Below, one piece after another: positions 55,087 to 64,000 of a DNA stretch of 64,000 bases; the stretch's first letter is position 1, and each line of letters opens with the position of its first letter. Both the position numbers and the translations under genes were made by a program. Origin of the DNA: Chitinophaga niastensis (GTDB lineage Bacteria > Bacteroidota > Bacteroidia > Chitinophagales > Chitinophagaceae); the NCBI RefSeq assembly GCF_003014755.1, contig NZ_PYAW01000004.1, positions 124,001 through 188,000 of the forward strand, given 5' to 3'. Under the pieces are notes generated by a model. It was not told where the DNA came from, did not search any database, and was given only the letters and a program-made list of their open reading frames with translations.

Positions 55087-55160
55087 TCGGGACGACAAGA
55101 TTCGAACTTGCGACCTCTTGCACCCCATGCAAGCGCGCTACCGGGCTGCGCTACGTCCCG
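55087..55160 (-). tRNA. tRNA-Pro(GGG)
   Basis: Read leftward from 55160: acceptor CGGGACG pairs with CGTCCCG, followed by discriminator A at 55087. The D arm GCGCAGCCCGGTAGCGC, anticodon arm CTTGC-ATGGGGT-GCAAG (anticodon GGG) and T arm GCAAG-TTCGAAT-CTTGT are all intact. CCA is not encoded. Length 74 nt. Its 3' end is the edge of the proposed island. Confidence 0.93.
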
Positions 55161-55247
55161 AATTACCGGTATATGTTTTCATTGATGGGATGCAAAAGTA
55201 GGTAATTATTTCTTTTTTCAAAATTTCTCGCAGCTTTTCTTTTAAAA

Positions 55248-55412
55248 CTAATCCCGCTTCCCGCCACGTGTTGCCAAAAATATGATCAGGCCTACTATAA
55301 CTACGATAAAGATTCCGGTCCATATACCAGCCTTGAAGATCCCGGCAATAATTGCACAACTACTCATGGAGAAAATAAGAAAAGATAACAACAGGTAAGT
55401 AAGGTGTTTCAT
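55248..55412 (-). CDS. Small membrane lipoprotein
   Basis: 54 residues from ATG 55412. A lipobox-like SMSSC (Cys19) follows the hydrophobic LLLSFLIF, and a second membrane stretch (GIFIVVIVGLIIFLATRGGK) ends near a basic tail. Very short lipoproteins of this form are common in Bacteroidota and uncharacterised. An in-frame start at 55457 lengthens it by 15 residues without hydrophobic character. Confidence 0.7.
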   Translation of the reverse strand: MKHLTYLLLSFLIFSMSSCAIIAGIFKAGIWTGIFIVVIVGLIIFLATRGGKRD

Positions 55413-55517
55413 AATGTGTTTTTTTATTACATAACCGATTCTGTACATCCGCACCAAAAAAAAATATTTGCAAGTATCAAAATAAATGACAAGCTTTAGT
55501 ATTCAACCAACATATGT

Positions 55518-56129
55518 ATGAATACAGGGAAAGCCTTCCAATCAGGCTTACACGTGGTAGCTTCCCATTCCTCACTTTGGGGACGCTTTTTACAGGGCGA
55601 TCGCCATGCTTTTGCCGAAATATACGATGCACACATCGATGATCTCTTCCATTATGGGATGCACTTTTGCCAGGATAATGAAAGGGTGAAAGATTGTCTG
55701 CAGGACCTGTTCCAGGATCTTTGGATAACCAGGGATCACCTGACTGCTAATATACAAAACATCCGCTATTACCTCATCAGTAGCCTGCGCAGACGCCTGT
55801 TGCGCTCTTTGCGGAAGGATCGCCGCTATCAGCACCGCGAATCATGGGAAGCCTTTGAATTCGAATTTACATCCCCCCTGGAAAGCCAGTTAATCCTCGA
55901 AGAAACTGCGGAAGAACAAAAACGCTTGCTGCAACAAGCCCTTAGCAGCTTATCCCGCCGTCAGCGGGAGGCCATTTACCTGCGCTTCTTCCAAAACCTC
56001 AGCTATACTGAAGTAGCAGAAATCATGTCTATGCAGGTAGATTCTGTATACAATACCATCTCCAAAGCCATCAGCATCCTTAAAAAGAATATCTCTCTGC
56101 CGCTACTGTTGCTACTCCTGAGCAAATAA
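55518..56129 (+). CDS. FecI-type ECF sigma factor of SusCD cluster 3
   Basis: 203 residues. Region 2 (FAEIYDAHIDDLFHYGMHFC, VKDCLQDLFQDLWI) and region 4 (LSSLSRRQREAIYLRFFQNL, SYTEVAEIMSMQVDSVYNTI) are complete. It ends in a hydrophobic run (LPLLLLLLSK). It heads the sigma-FecR-SusC-SusD-GH2 locus and would transcribe the susC/susD genes when released by FecR. The ATG is well placed. Confidence 0.93.
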   Translation: MNTGKAFQSGLHVVASHSSLWGRFLQGDRHAFAEIYDAHIDDLFHYGMHFCQDNERVKDCLQDLFQDLWITRDHLTANIQNIRYYLISSLRRRLLRSLRKDRRYQHRESWEAFEFEFTSPLESQLILEETAEEQKRLLQQALSSLSRRQREAIYLRFFQNLSYTEVAEIMSMQVDSVYNTISKAISILKKNISLPLLLLLLSK

Positions 56130-56196
56130 AAATATTTTTTAAAAAAAGTGATGAGATTTTCCCCGCTACCTGCTCTTTAATAAAAAGCTCATACAC

Positions 56197-57231
56197 TTGG
56201 CAGCCAGTAACTATTTATCATTCACAGCCAGGGAGTTTGCGCTGGATGAGGACTTCCAGCAATGGGTACTACATCCGGAGGAAAAAAATGTGTTCTGGGA
56301 AAAGTGGCTCCGACAGTACCCGGAAATGGAACCGGTCATCAACGATGCCAGGCAACTCGTACATAGTATCCGCTTCAGGTCTTACAGCCTGTCTGCTACG
56401 GATAAGGAACAACTGTGGGATGCTGTGTGGCATGGCCTGGGAGAAGAAGACGAGCCTGCAACAGTAATACCTGTTTCCCGGTGGAAAGATGCCTGGAAGT
56501 ATGCAGCAGCCGTGCTGTTGGGGATACTGTTATCCGGCGGTTGGTGGTGGATGCAGCAAACGAATAATAAACCGGTCATCTTCAGCACCTATACCCGGTT
56601 AGGTGAAACCAAATCAATGTGGCTGCCCGATAGCTCAGAAGTAACACTCAACGCTAATTCACGTTTACTGTATACCGAAACGGATCATGGTAAAAGAGAA
56701 GTGTGGTTGGATGGAGAAGCTTTTTTTCACGTAAAACATAAAACGGCTCAACAAAAATTTATTGTTCATACCTACGACAAATTAAGTGTGGAAGTAATAG
56801 GTACACAGTTTAATGTAAACAGTACAGGCAAAGAAATTGTGGTAGTACTGCAGCAGGGGAGTATCCTCCTGGATATCGGCGAGCCCCGCAAAGGTAAAGC
56901 TGCTGAACTTTACCTGGAATCCGGGGAAATGGTACGCTATAATAAACAGGATGGAGATTATACCAAAAAAAGAGTAGATGCTGCCCGTTATACTTCCTGG
57001 CACTCAGGACGACTCATCATGGATGATTTTACACTGACAGATGCAGCAGCTTTTATGCAGCAGGTATTCGGCAAAACATTGATCGTTCGTGATACACAAC
57101 TCCTACATTATAAGGTATCAGGGTCAATGCCTATCATCTATCAACCCGACATAATGATGATGCAGCTTGGAAAGGTTTTCCGTATGCAATTCAACCAAAG
57201 AGGCGACGAAATATGGATCCAGCAAAAATAA
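56197..57231 (+). CDS. FecR-type anti-sigma factor of cluster 3
   Basis: 344 residues starting at TTG 56197; no ATG is available before the FecR homology (FALDEDFQQWVLHPEEK). One transmembrane segment lies at about 101-119. The periplasmic part shows RLGETKSMWLPDSSEVTLN, GEAFFHVKHKTAQQKFIVHT and VEVIGTQFNVNSTGKE, then FTLTDAAAFMQQVFG near the end. It would hold the sigma factor encoded 67 bp upstream. Confidence 0.92.
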   Translation: MAASNYLSFTAREFALDEDFQQWVLHPEEKNVFWEKWLRQYPEMEPVINDARQLVHSIRFRSYSLSATDKEQLWDAVWHGLGEEDEPATVIPVSRWKDAWKYAAAVLLGILLSGGWWWMQQTNNKPVIFSTYTRLGETKSMWLPDSSEVTLNANSRLLYTETDHGKREVWLDGEAFFHVKHKTAQQKFIVHTYDKLSVEVIGTQFNVNSTGKEIVVVLQQGSILLDIGEPRKGKAAELYLESGEMVRYNKQDGDYTKKRVDAARYTSWHSGRLIMDDFTLTDAAAFMQQVFGKTLIVRDTQLLHYKVSGSMPIIYQPDIMMMQLGKVFRMQFNQRGDEIWIQQK

Positions 57232-57288
57232 AGATCGCCACTTACCAGTATAGAAAGTTTCATTATTAATCGTTAAAACCTGTTCAAG

Positions 57289-60200
57289 ATGAAAAAGGGT
57301 TTACGTGTATTGCTAATGCACGCATTAGCGCTGTATTTCCTATCCCAATCGGTAACCGCGCAAGACCTGGTTACTATTAACAACCAAAAGATTCCCACTG
57401 ACACTGACAACAGTGCTGACGTACAGCCAGATGAATCTTCCCTGAAAACAGTATTGCACCTGATTGAAGAACATTTCAGCGTGTCTATTGCCTATAAAAG
57501 CAACCTGGTAAAAAGCAAAAGAGTACAACTCTCCGTAGCTACCTGCCAGTCGCCGGAAGAAGCACTGGGCAAGGCATTGTCTCCCTTCAACCTGCATTAT
57601 GAAAAAGTAAGAGAACACTTTTATATGGTAACAGAAAAGGAGGCAACACCCCCGCCTGTTACCACGCACGACATCAATCAGCAACAACATCCCGTAAAAG
57701 GTTTGGTGAAAGATGAAAAAGGTAATACGGTAGCGGGGGTTACTATCAAACTAACGGGAACGGCTATAGGAACCGTTACTACTGCTGATGGTACATATAC
57801 ACTCAATGTTCCCGGTAAAAGCGATGATCAGCTGGAAATTACCTTCATTGGTTATGAAACACAACGGCTGGTTGTTGGCGGAAGATCAGTGATCAACATC
57901 ATCCTCAAAGAAGGCGCGAGCTCACTCAATGAAATTGTGGTAACAGGTTATACCACCCAAAGAAAGAAAGATCTGACAGGATCAGTAGCAGTAGTGGATA
58001 TTCAGAATCTTGTTAAACAACCTTCTGCACAGATAACAGAACAATTGCAGGGACAAGCCTCCGGTGTTACCGTGATCGGCTCCGGTCAGCCAGGTGAATC
58101 ACCACAGGTACGTATCCGCGGGGTAAATACCTTTGGTACCAACTCACCATTATACGTGGTGGATGGTGTACCTACTACCGATATCGCCGATATCAATCCC
58201 AATGATGTAGCCAGTTTACAGGTACTCAAAGATGCCGGTGCCGCCTCCATTTATGGTGCACGCGCGTCCAATGGTGTGATCATCATCACTACCCGCAGAG
58301 GTAAAGGAAAAATAAGTGTTACCTACGATGGCTACTACGGCCGTCAGTATCCTAAAAAAGGAAATGTATGGAATACACTGAACCCACAGGAAAGAGCAAA
58401 CCTCCGCTGGCTGGCTTATAAAAACTCCGGTGCAGATCCCAGCGACGCTATTTATGGTAACGGAACTAAACCGGTATTGCCGGATTACCTGCTACCCGCT
58501 GGCGCCAAAGAAGGCGATCCGGCTACAGATCCTTCCAAATACTACGTAAATCCGGACTATACCGATATGACTGATTATGGTAAATTTAACCAGATCGTCC
58601 GGGCTAATAAAGCGGGTACCGACTGGTATCACGCAATATTCACACCAGCACCTATTACCAGTCACAACGTGGCGGTGAGTGGTGGTAGTGATAAAGGAAA
58701 TTATCTTTTCTCCCTCAATTATTTTAATCAACAGGGAACATTACTCAATACTTATCTCAAGAGATATACCATCCGCTCTAATACACAATATAATATCCGT
58801 GATAATATCCGCGTAGGTGAAAATCTGGCTTTCAGCATGACAGATAATCCTTCTGTAGGTGAGCTTTCCAGCGATGCTGCTATTGGTCACGCTATGCGTG
58901 AGCAAACGATCATTCCTGTGTACGATATCAAAGGAAATTTCGCAGGTTCTGCTCCTCCTGATATGGGTGATGCTGCCAACCCGGTGGCTATCCAATATCG
59001 CACCCGTAATAACAAAGGATTGAACAGCCGTTTGTTTGGTAATGTGTATGGTGAAGTAGATTTCCTGAAATATTTTACGGTGCGTACCAGCTTCGGTGGT
59101 CAGATTTATTCCAACTGGAAACATTCCTTTATTTATCCGACTTATGAGAACAAGGAAAATGCCAGCGTAAACTCTTATACTGAAAGCGCATCTAACGGCC
59201 ACGATTGGACCTGGACCAATACCCTGACCTTCCACAGGATTTTTAATAATACACATGACCTGAAAATACTGGCAGGTACAGAAGCGTACGATAACCGCAC
59301 CCGTGAAGTAGGAGGTACTACCAAAGATTATTTCACCTTTGATCCAAATTTCCCGGACCTGTCTTCCGGAACCGGTACACAAACCAACTACAGCCTCCGC
59401 TCAGGAGATGCATTGTCTTCCATATTGGGTCGTGTAGATTATGGTTATAAAGATAAATACCTGATCAGCGGTACTATCCGCCGGGATGGTTCCTCCAAGT
59501 TGCTGAACAACCACTATGGTTGGTTCCCTGCGATAACAGGTGGCTGGCGCATATCCCAGGAAAATTTCATGAAAAGTCTTATCTGGATTACAGATCTGAA
59601 GATCCGTGGTGGCTGGGGTATTATGGGTAACCAGCTGAATCTGGGCGTTAACAACGGCTACTTCCTGTATGGTGGCAACCGTAACTCGTCCTATTATGAC
59701 CTGAGTGGTACCAACAATGGACTTACGCCCGGTTTCGCCGGTACACAGATTGGTAACCCCAATGCTAAATGGGAAAGTGACATCAATGCAAACGTTGGTT
59801 TGGATGGTACTTTTCTCAATGGTCATCTTGATTTCTCGGCAGATTATTATCGTAAGGATATTAAAGACCTGCTGTATAATCCGGAGCTGCCAGGCCTTGC
59901 CGGTACTGCCTTACCACCTTACGTAAACATTGCCCGGATGAAAAATGAAGGCTTCGATTTCTCCGTAGGCTGGCACGCAGATCTTACCAAACAACTGAAA
60001 CTAAACGTAACGGGTACACTGACAACCTATAAAAATAAGATCGTAAAGATTGCTGATGGCGTAGATTATTTTGATACAGATTCCCGCCGTTTTGATGGTA
60101 GTAATATCATCCGCAATGCGGTAGGACACCCGATATCTTCCTTCTTTGGCTATAAAGTAGTTGGCTTCTGGAATGATGCAGCAGAAATTGCCGCAGCAGA

Positions 60201-60843
60201 TGCACAGGCACAAAAAGCGACCAATGATCCTACTGCTGTTTATCAGACAGACGAAGGAGTGGGACGTTTCCGCTACGCAGATGTATCCGGCGATGGCCAG
60301 GTTACTGCTGCCGATCGTACTTTCCTGGGCAATCCTAATCCGGATTTTTCTTATGGTATCAACATCGGTCTTACTTACAAAGGATTTGATTTCAGCATTT
60401 TCCTCTTTGGTGTGCATGGTAACCAGATCTGGAATAATGTACGCTGGTGGCGCGATTTCTACGCTTCGTTTGAAGGTGCAAAAAGCAAAACAGCCTTGTA
60501 TGATTCCTGGACACCGGACCATAAAAATGCAAAAGTGCCTATCCAGGAAATTAATGGATACGCCAGCACCAGCGGTGTTCCAAATTCTTACATGGTGGAA
60601 AATGGTGCCTATCTGCGCGCTAAAAATATGCAGATCGGATACACACTGCCTGCAGGTGCACTCAGCAGATTGCATGTAGAAAAATTCCGGATCTACGTAC
60701 AGGCAGCTAATCTGTTTACCATTACTAAATATTCTGGTCTTGATCCTGAAATTGGTGGTTCAAAGATTACCGATTTCGGTGTAGATGAAGGTGCTTATCC
60801 TAACCAGCGCCAGTTTCTTATCGGTGTTAATCTTGGTTTCTAA
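57289..60843 (+). CDS. SusC-type TonB-dependent outer-membrane transducer, cluster 3
   Basis: 1184 residues from ATG 57289. Signal peptide (VLLMHALALYFLSQSVTAQ), STN domain (LKTVLHLIEEHFSVSIAYKS), carboxypeptidase-regulatory-like domain (GNTVAGVTIKLTGTAIGTV), TonB-box region EIVVTGYTTQRKKDLTG, plug (PLYVVDGVPTTDIADINPND, SLQVLKDAGAASIYGARASNG) and C-terminal barrel ending in F. The following susD and GH2 genes point to a glycan as ligand. Confidence 0.97.
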   Translation: MKKGLRVLLMHALALYFLSQSVTAQDLVTINNQKIPTDTDNSADVQPDESSLKTVLHLIEEHFSVSIAYKSNLVKSKRVQLSVATCQSPEEALGKALSPFNLHYEKVREHFYMVTEKEATPPPVTTHDINQQQHPVKGLVKDEKGNTVAGVTIKLTGTAIGTVTTADGTYTLNVPGKSDDQLEITFIGYETQRLVVGGRSVINIILKEGASSLNEIVVTGYTTQRKKDLTGSVAVVDIQNLVKQPSAQITEQLQGQASGVTVIGSGQPGESPQVRIRGVNTFGTNSPLYVVDGVPTTDIADINPNDVASLQVLKDAGAASIYGARASNGVIIITTRRGKGKISVTYDGYYGRQYPKKGNVWNTLNPQERANLRWLAYKNSGADPSDAIYGNGTKPVLPDYLLPAGAKEGDPATDPSKYYVNPDYTDMTDYGKFNQIVRANKAGTDWYHAIFTPAPITSHNVAVSGGSDKGNYLFSLNYFNQQGTLLNTYLKRYTIRSNTQYNIRDNIRVGENLAFSMTDNPSVGELSSDAAIGHAMREQTIIPVYDIKGNFAGSAPPDMGDAANPVAIQYRTRNNKGLNSRLFGNVYGEVDFLKYFTVRTSFGGQIYSNWKHSFIYPTYENKENASVNSYTESASNGHDWTWTNTLTFHRIFNNTHDLKILAGTEAYDNRTREVGGTTKDYFTFDPNFPDLSSGTGTQTNYSLRSGDALSSILGRVDYGYKDKYLISGTIRRDGSSKLLNNHYGWFPAITGGWRISQENFMKSLIWITDLKIRGGWGIMGNQLNLGVNNGYFLYGGNRNSSYYDLSGTNNGLTPGFAGTQIGNPNAKWESDINANVGLDGTFLNGHLDFSADYYRKDIKDLLYNPELPGLAGTALPPYVNIARMKNEGFDFSVGWHADLTKQLKLNVTGTLTTYKNKIVKIADGVDYFDTDSRRFDGSNIIRNAVGHPISSFFGYKVVGFWNDAAEIAAADAQAQKATNDPTAVYQTDEGVGRFRYADVSGDGQVTAADRTFLGNPNPDFSYGINIGLTYKGFDFSIFLFGVHGNQIWNNVRWWRDFYASFEGAKSKTALYDSWTPDHKNAKVPIQEINGYASTSGVPNSYMVENGAYLRAKNMQIGYTLPAGALSRLHVEKFRIYVQAANLFTITKYSGLDPEIGGSKITDFGVDEGAYPNQRQFLIGVNLGF

Positions 60844-60870
60844 TATATGCTCAATTAAAAACGTAGTATC

Positions 60871-62685
60871 ATGAAATCACTCTATAATATATTACTTGGT
60901 TCGGCGGTTATAGCTTCCGCCATATTCAGCAGTTGCAGTAAAAGTTTCCTGGATCATCAGCCGCAGGCTGCACTGGATGAAGCACAGCTCACGAATAAAA
61001 AAGGTGTAGGTACCATGCTGGTAGGCGCTTATGGTGCGCTCGACGGACAGGACTTTGTAAACGCAGACATGGTAAATCTCTCCGGGGGAAGCGGCTTCAT
61101 TGTTTCACCGGATAACTGGATATACGGCAGTGTATGCGGTGGTGATGCCCATAAAGGTAGTACCACGGATGATGCCAACCCTGCGCTGGTAATAGCCAAG
61201 TTTGGGGGTATTCCCAGTAATGGTTTCTTCAACGATAAATGGCGCGTGAATTACGAAGGTATCCGCCGTTGTAATTTTGTACTGCACCTGTTGACCAATG
61301 TACAGGATATGTCAAATCAGGAGAAGGCTAATGCTGCGGGAGAAGCCCGTTTTTTACGTGCACATTATTATGCTGATTTAAAGAAGATGTTTAATAATGT
61401 ACCATGGGTAGATGAAACGAACACCAGTTTTTCCCAGCTGGACGTTGATCAGCTGAAGCAGCCCAATGATAAAGACATATGGCCGATGATTGAAGCAGAT
61501 TTTAAGTTTGCATATCAAAATCTGAACGAAACACAGGCCGAAGTAGGCCGCGCAAACAAATGGGCTGCCGCTGCTTATCTGGCTAAAACATACCTGTATG
61601 AATCCAATTATACAGCAGCTTTGCCCCTCTTTGAAACAGTGATCCAAAATGGTGTAACTGCCAAGGGGCTTCATTTTGACCTGATGGATCACTACCATGA
61701 TAATTACGATGCTGCTACTGAAAATAACCAGGAAGCGGTATTCTCTATCCAATACAGTGCTAACGATGGCTCTGGTGGTACTGCAAATGCCAACCAGGGA
61801 GAAATGCTGAATTACCCCTACAACGGCCCATTCAGCTGCTGTGGTTTTTATCAGCCATCCATGGACCTGGTTAATTCTTATCGCACAGATGCCAATGGGC
61901 TTCCTTTCCTGGATGATTATAATCAGCACGCACTTGTAAGTGATATGGGCGTTGCCAGCAGTGTTGCCTTTACATTGGATAACGGAAACCTTGATCCGCG
62001 TTTAGACTGGACAGTTGGTCGCAGAGGGATTCCTTACCTGGACTGGGGGCTGCATCCCGGCCAGGACTGGATCCGTAGTCAAACTACTGCCGGTCCGTAT
62101 TCTCCCAAAAAGAATGTGTACATGCAGGCAACACAGGGTAAATATTATGATGGTAACGGATGGGCGCCCGGAAACGCGATCAACTATGTGCTGATCCGCT
62201 TTTCTGATGTACTGTTGATGGCCGCAGAATGCCAGGCGCAGGCAGGTAGTCTTGATATAGCCGAAAAATATGTAAACAGGGTGCGTCACCGCATGACCAA
62301 CCCTGATGGATGGGTACATACCTATATAGATCCTGCTAATCCATTGTCTGGTAACACCAATACACCAGCTGCCAACTACGTGATTGGTGAATATCAGGCG
62401 GGTGCATTTACTACCCAGGGAAAGGCATACGGCTTAAAGGCAATTTACTTTGAACGTAAGCTGGAACTGGCTATGGAAGGGCATCGTTTCTTTGATCTCG
62501 TTCGCTGGAAATTAGCAGCTCCTGTGCTCAATAAATATTTCCAGTTTGAAGGCGCACTCATTAGTGATATTGTTGGCGGTAGTTTTACGGCTAATAAAAA
62601 TGAATACTTCCCCATTCCACAGCGCCAGATAGACCTGAGCGTGAAAAATGGAAAATCCGTATTGATCCAGAATCCACATTATTAA
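60871..62685 (+). CDS. SusD/RagB-type glycan-binding lipoprotein, cluster 3
   Basis: 604 residues. Lipobox FSSC with Cys22. Typical SusD blocks are GEARFLRAHYYADLKKMFNN, KWAAAAYLAKTYLYESNYTA, VLIRFSDVLLMAAECQAQAG and FERKLELAMEGHRFFDLVRW. It is longer than the cluster 1 and 2 SusD proteins, as in many glycan-type loci. It begins 27 bp after susC. Its stop codon lies inside a long hairpin at 62682-62736. Confidence 0.96.
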   Translation: MKSLYNILLGSAVIASAIFSSCSKSFLDHQPQAALDEAQLTNKKGVGTMLVGAYGALDGQDFVNADMVNLSGGSGFIVSPDNWIYGSVCGGDAHKGSTTDDANPALVIAKFGGIPSNGFFNDKWRVNYEGIRRCNFVLHLLTNVQDMSNQEKANAAGEARFLRAHYYADLKKMFNNVPWVDETNTSFSQLDVDQLKQPNDKDIWPMIEADFKFAYQNLNETQAEVGRANKWAAAAYLAKTYLYESNYTAALPLFETVIQNGVTAKGLHFDLMDHYHDNYDAATENNQEAVFSIQYSANDGSGGTANANQGEMLNYPYNGPFSCCGFYQPSMDLVNSYRTDANGLPFLDDYNQHALVSDMGVASSVAFTLDNGNLDPRLDWTVGRRGIPYLDWGLHPGQDWIRSQTTAGPYSPKKNVYMQATQGKYYDGNGWAPGNAINYVLIRFSDVLLMAAECQAQAGSLDIAEKYVNRVRHRMTNPDGWVHTYIDPANPLSGNTNTPAANYVIGEYQAGAFTTQGKAYGLKAIYFERKLELAMEGHRFFDLVRWKLAAPVLNKYFQFEGALISDIVGGSFTANKNEYFPIPQRQIDLSVKNGKSVLIQNPHY

Positions 62686-62736
62686 GTAAGAAGAGAACTA
62701 CGAATGCCTGACATTCGTAGTTCTCTTCTTACTTAA
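62682..62736. terminator. 25-bp perfect hairpin between susD and GH2 gene
   Basis: Arms 62682-62706 and 62712-62736 are perfectly complementary over 25 bp with a 5-nt loop (CCTGA). The susD TAA stop lies at 62683-62685 within the left arm. A short A/T tract (AAATAAAAAATAAG) follows but no true T run. It may act as a terminator or attenuator, or protect the 3' end of the susCD mRNA. Confidence 0.7.
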
Positions 62737-62751
62737 ATAAAAAATAAGTTT

Positions 62752-64000
62752 ATGAAACATGCCTGTTACCTGGTACTGTTAATGGGGCTTGCTTTGCCCG
62801 TAAGTGCACAACAGCAATGGCTTACAGATAAAAAGCCATTGGATAAAAACTGGCAGATTCAATCATCCGTTAAGGTTAGGGGAGATGGTAAAGAGATATC
62901 TTCTACCGCTTATGCACCGCAAAACTGGTACGCCGCCAAGGTACCTGGTACCGTGATGGCGGCTTTAGTAGATGATGGGGTATATAAAAATATCTTCTTT
63001 GATAACAATATGGAGAAGATCTCCGCAGATCCTTTCAAAGATCCCTGGTGGCACCGCACTACCTTTGAACTGCCGCCTATGGCTGCAGGACAGGTAGTAC
63101 AACTGCTTTTCAACGGTATCAACTACCGCGCAGCCATCTGGGTAAACGGACAGGAGATAGCAGTGTCAGATTCCGTGAGAGGAGGTTTCCGCCGCTTTAA
63201 ATTTGATATCAGCCATGTAGTACATGCCGGTACCAACGTGCTGGCGGTAAAGGTAACAGCGCCCGGCAAAGGAGAACCCACACTGGGTTTTGTAGACTGG
63301 AACCCGGCTCCTCCCGATAAAAATATGGGCATCTGGCGCGATGTACAACTGCTGCTTAGCGGACCGGTGGCTATTTCACAGCCTTTTGTGCAAACGCAGG
63401 TTGATACTGCTACATTAAAACGTGCAGCCATCACCGTTAGCACACTGCTGAGCAACCAAAGCAATAAAGCCGTTGCCGGTATCCTCGAAGGGCACATCGG
63501 ACAAGATATTATCATCTCCAAAAAAATTGCTATTGCTCCTCATAGCAACCAACAAATCGTTTTTACACCGCGGGAATACCCACAGCTGAATATTAATAAC
63601 CCACGCCTGTGGTGGACCCGTGACCTTGGTAAACCAGCACTATATCAGCTTCAGCTGCAATTCAAAACAGATAACACGGTAACGGATACACGTAACATGG
63701 CTTTTGGTATCCGGTCAGTGGCAGATTATATCAACGCATCCGGTCATCGTGGCTATATCCTCAACGGGAGAAAGCTGCTGATCCGTGGCGGCGGTTGGAC
63801 GGATCCCATGCTACTTAATGCTACAGCAGATTACGAACGGGCAGGTATCGACTATGCTGTACACATGAACCTTAACACTATCCGTATGGAAGGTTTCTGG
63901 GGCAACAATCAGCACCTGTATGACCTGTGCGATGAAAAAGGAATTCTCCTCATGGTAGGCTGGAGCGCTGCCTGGGAATGGACTAATTATTTCGGTACCG
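62752..64000 (+). CDS. Glycoside hydrolase family 2 protein (5' part, continues outside window)
   Basis: 416 codons are visible. Signal peptide (HACYLVLLMGLALPVSAQ), then a sugar-binding jelly-roll (PLDKNWQIQSS, YAAKVPGTVMAALVDDGVYK, DPWWHRTTFEL, FNGINYRAAIWVNG), an Ig-like domain from about 205, and the start of the TIM barrel (ILNGRKLLIRGGGWTDPMLL, LNTIRMEGFWGNNQHLYDLC). The layout matches exo-beta-D-glucosaminidase / mannosylglycoprotein endo-beta-mannosidase-like GH2 enzymes. The catalytic acids lie beyond the edge, so the exact specificity cannot be fixed. It is periplasmic and belongs to the cluster 3 locus. Confidence 0.92.
   Translation, partial: MKHACYLVLLMGLALPVSAQQQWLTDKKPLDKNWQIQSSVKVRGDGKEISSTAYAPQNWYAAKVPGTVMAALVDDGVYKNIFFDNNMEKISADPFKDPWWHRTTFELPPMAAGQVVQLLFNGINYRAAIWVNGQEIAVSDSVRGGFRRFKFDISHVVHAGTNVLAVKVTAPGKGEPTLGFVDWNPAPPDKNMGIWRDVQLLLSGPVAISQPFVQTQVDTATLKRAAITVSTLLSNQSNKAVAGILEGHIGQDIIISKKIAIAPHSNQQIVFTPREYPQLNINNPRLWWTRDLGKPALYQLQLQFKTDNTVTDTRNMAFGIRSVADYINASGHRGYILNGRKLLIRGGGWTDPMLLNATADYERAGIDYAVHMNLNTIRMEGFWGNNQHLYDLCDEKGILLMVGWSAAWEWTNYFGT

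Noticed and set aside
57340-60675. Several minus-strand frames inside the cluster 3 susC gene
   Set aside because: All lie antisense to a fully supported 1184-residue SusC and have no family features.
1-64000. CRISPR arrays, intact insertion sequences and integrase genes
   Set aside because: No regularly spaced repeats and no transposase or recombinase reading frames were seen on either strand.

Overview
The window is a chromosomal segment of a Bacteroidota bacterium, most likely of the Chitinophaga/Chitinophagaceae type. This rests on three FecI-type sigma / FecR anti-sigma / SusC (with N-terminal STN domain) / SusD sets, a LytS-LytTR two-component pair, HxlR and AraC regulators, lipoproteins with SusD-style lipoboxes, and a promoter matching the Bacteroidota consensus (TTTG, 19 bp, TAnnTTTG). 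No replication genes, intact insertion sequences or CRISPR arrays were seen.

Layout. 1-5388 (minus) is the N-terminal 1796 codons of a giant SpvB/TcdB-type Tc-toxin B subunit with RHS repeats, running off the left edge. 5732-6807 is a two-gene unrecognised module (membrane protein plus Cys-rich small protein), followed by an exported PD40 propeller protein. 8022-16283 is nutrient-uptake cluster 1 (sigma, FecR, SusC, SusD, exported thioredoxin). 16962-23939 is cluster 2 (sigma, FecR, SusC, SusD, strong terminator). 24.4-44.5 kb is a mixed housekeeping/accessory stretch: DUF4242, RHH protein, exported small proteins, DUF937-like protein, membrane serine hydrolase, LytS/LytTR pair, DUF4082-FN3-beta-helix lipoprotein, DHA2 efflux pump, cytochrome c, metalloprotease, acetyltransferase, methyltransferase, AraC, PhzF/HxlR divergent pair, VOC protein, lipase and a DHFR-family reductase. 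It contains a frameshifted GIY-YIG gene ending on a decayed tRNA.

45.3-55.1 kb looks like a small accessory (possibly defence) island ending at an intact tRNA-Pro(GGG). A 13-bp copy of the tRNA 3' end lies about 9.75 kb away on the side expected for tRNA-targeted integration. Inside are a caspase-like protease one base away from an alpha/beta-hydrolase, an orphan HExxH protein, a membrane coiled-coil protein, a His/Gly-rich exported peptide, a TPR gene broken by two in-frame stops, and an ABC-type ATPase fused to a DUF4435/TOPRIM-like domain that resembles a merged PARIS (AriA-AriB) defence protein. No integrase is visible, so mobility is inferred.

55518-64000 is cluster 3 (sigma, FecR, SusC, SusD, then a GH2 glycosidase cut by the right edge), the only cluster with a visible glycan-degrading enzyme and so the most convincing polysaccharide utilisation locus. 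In each cluster the expected logic is the same: SusD and SusC capture and import the substrate, the STN domain signals to FecR, FecR releases the sigma factor, and the sigma factor transcribes susCD. Many starts are uncertain because Bacteroidota rarely use strong Shine-Dalgarno sites; several genes can only begin at TTG.
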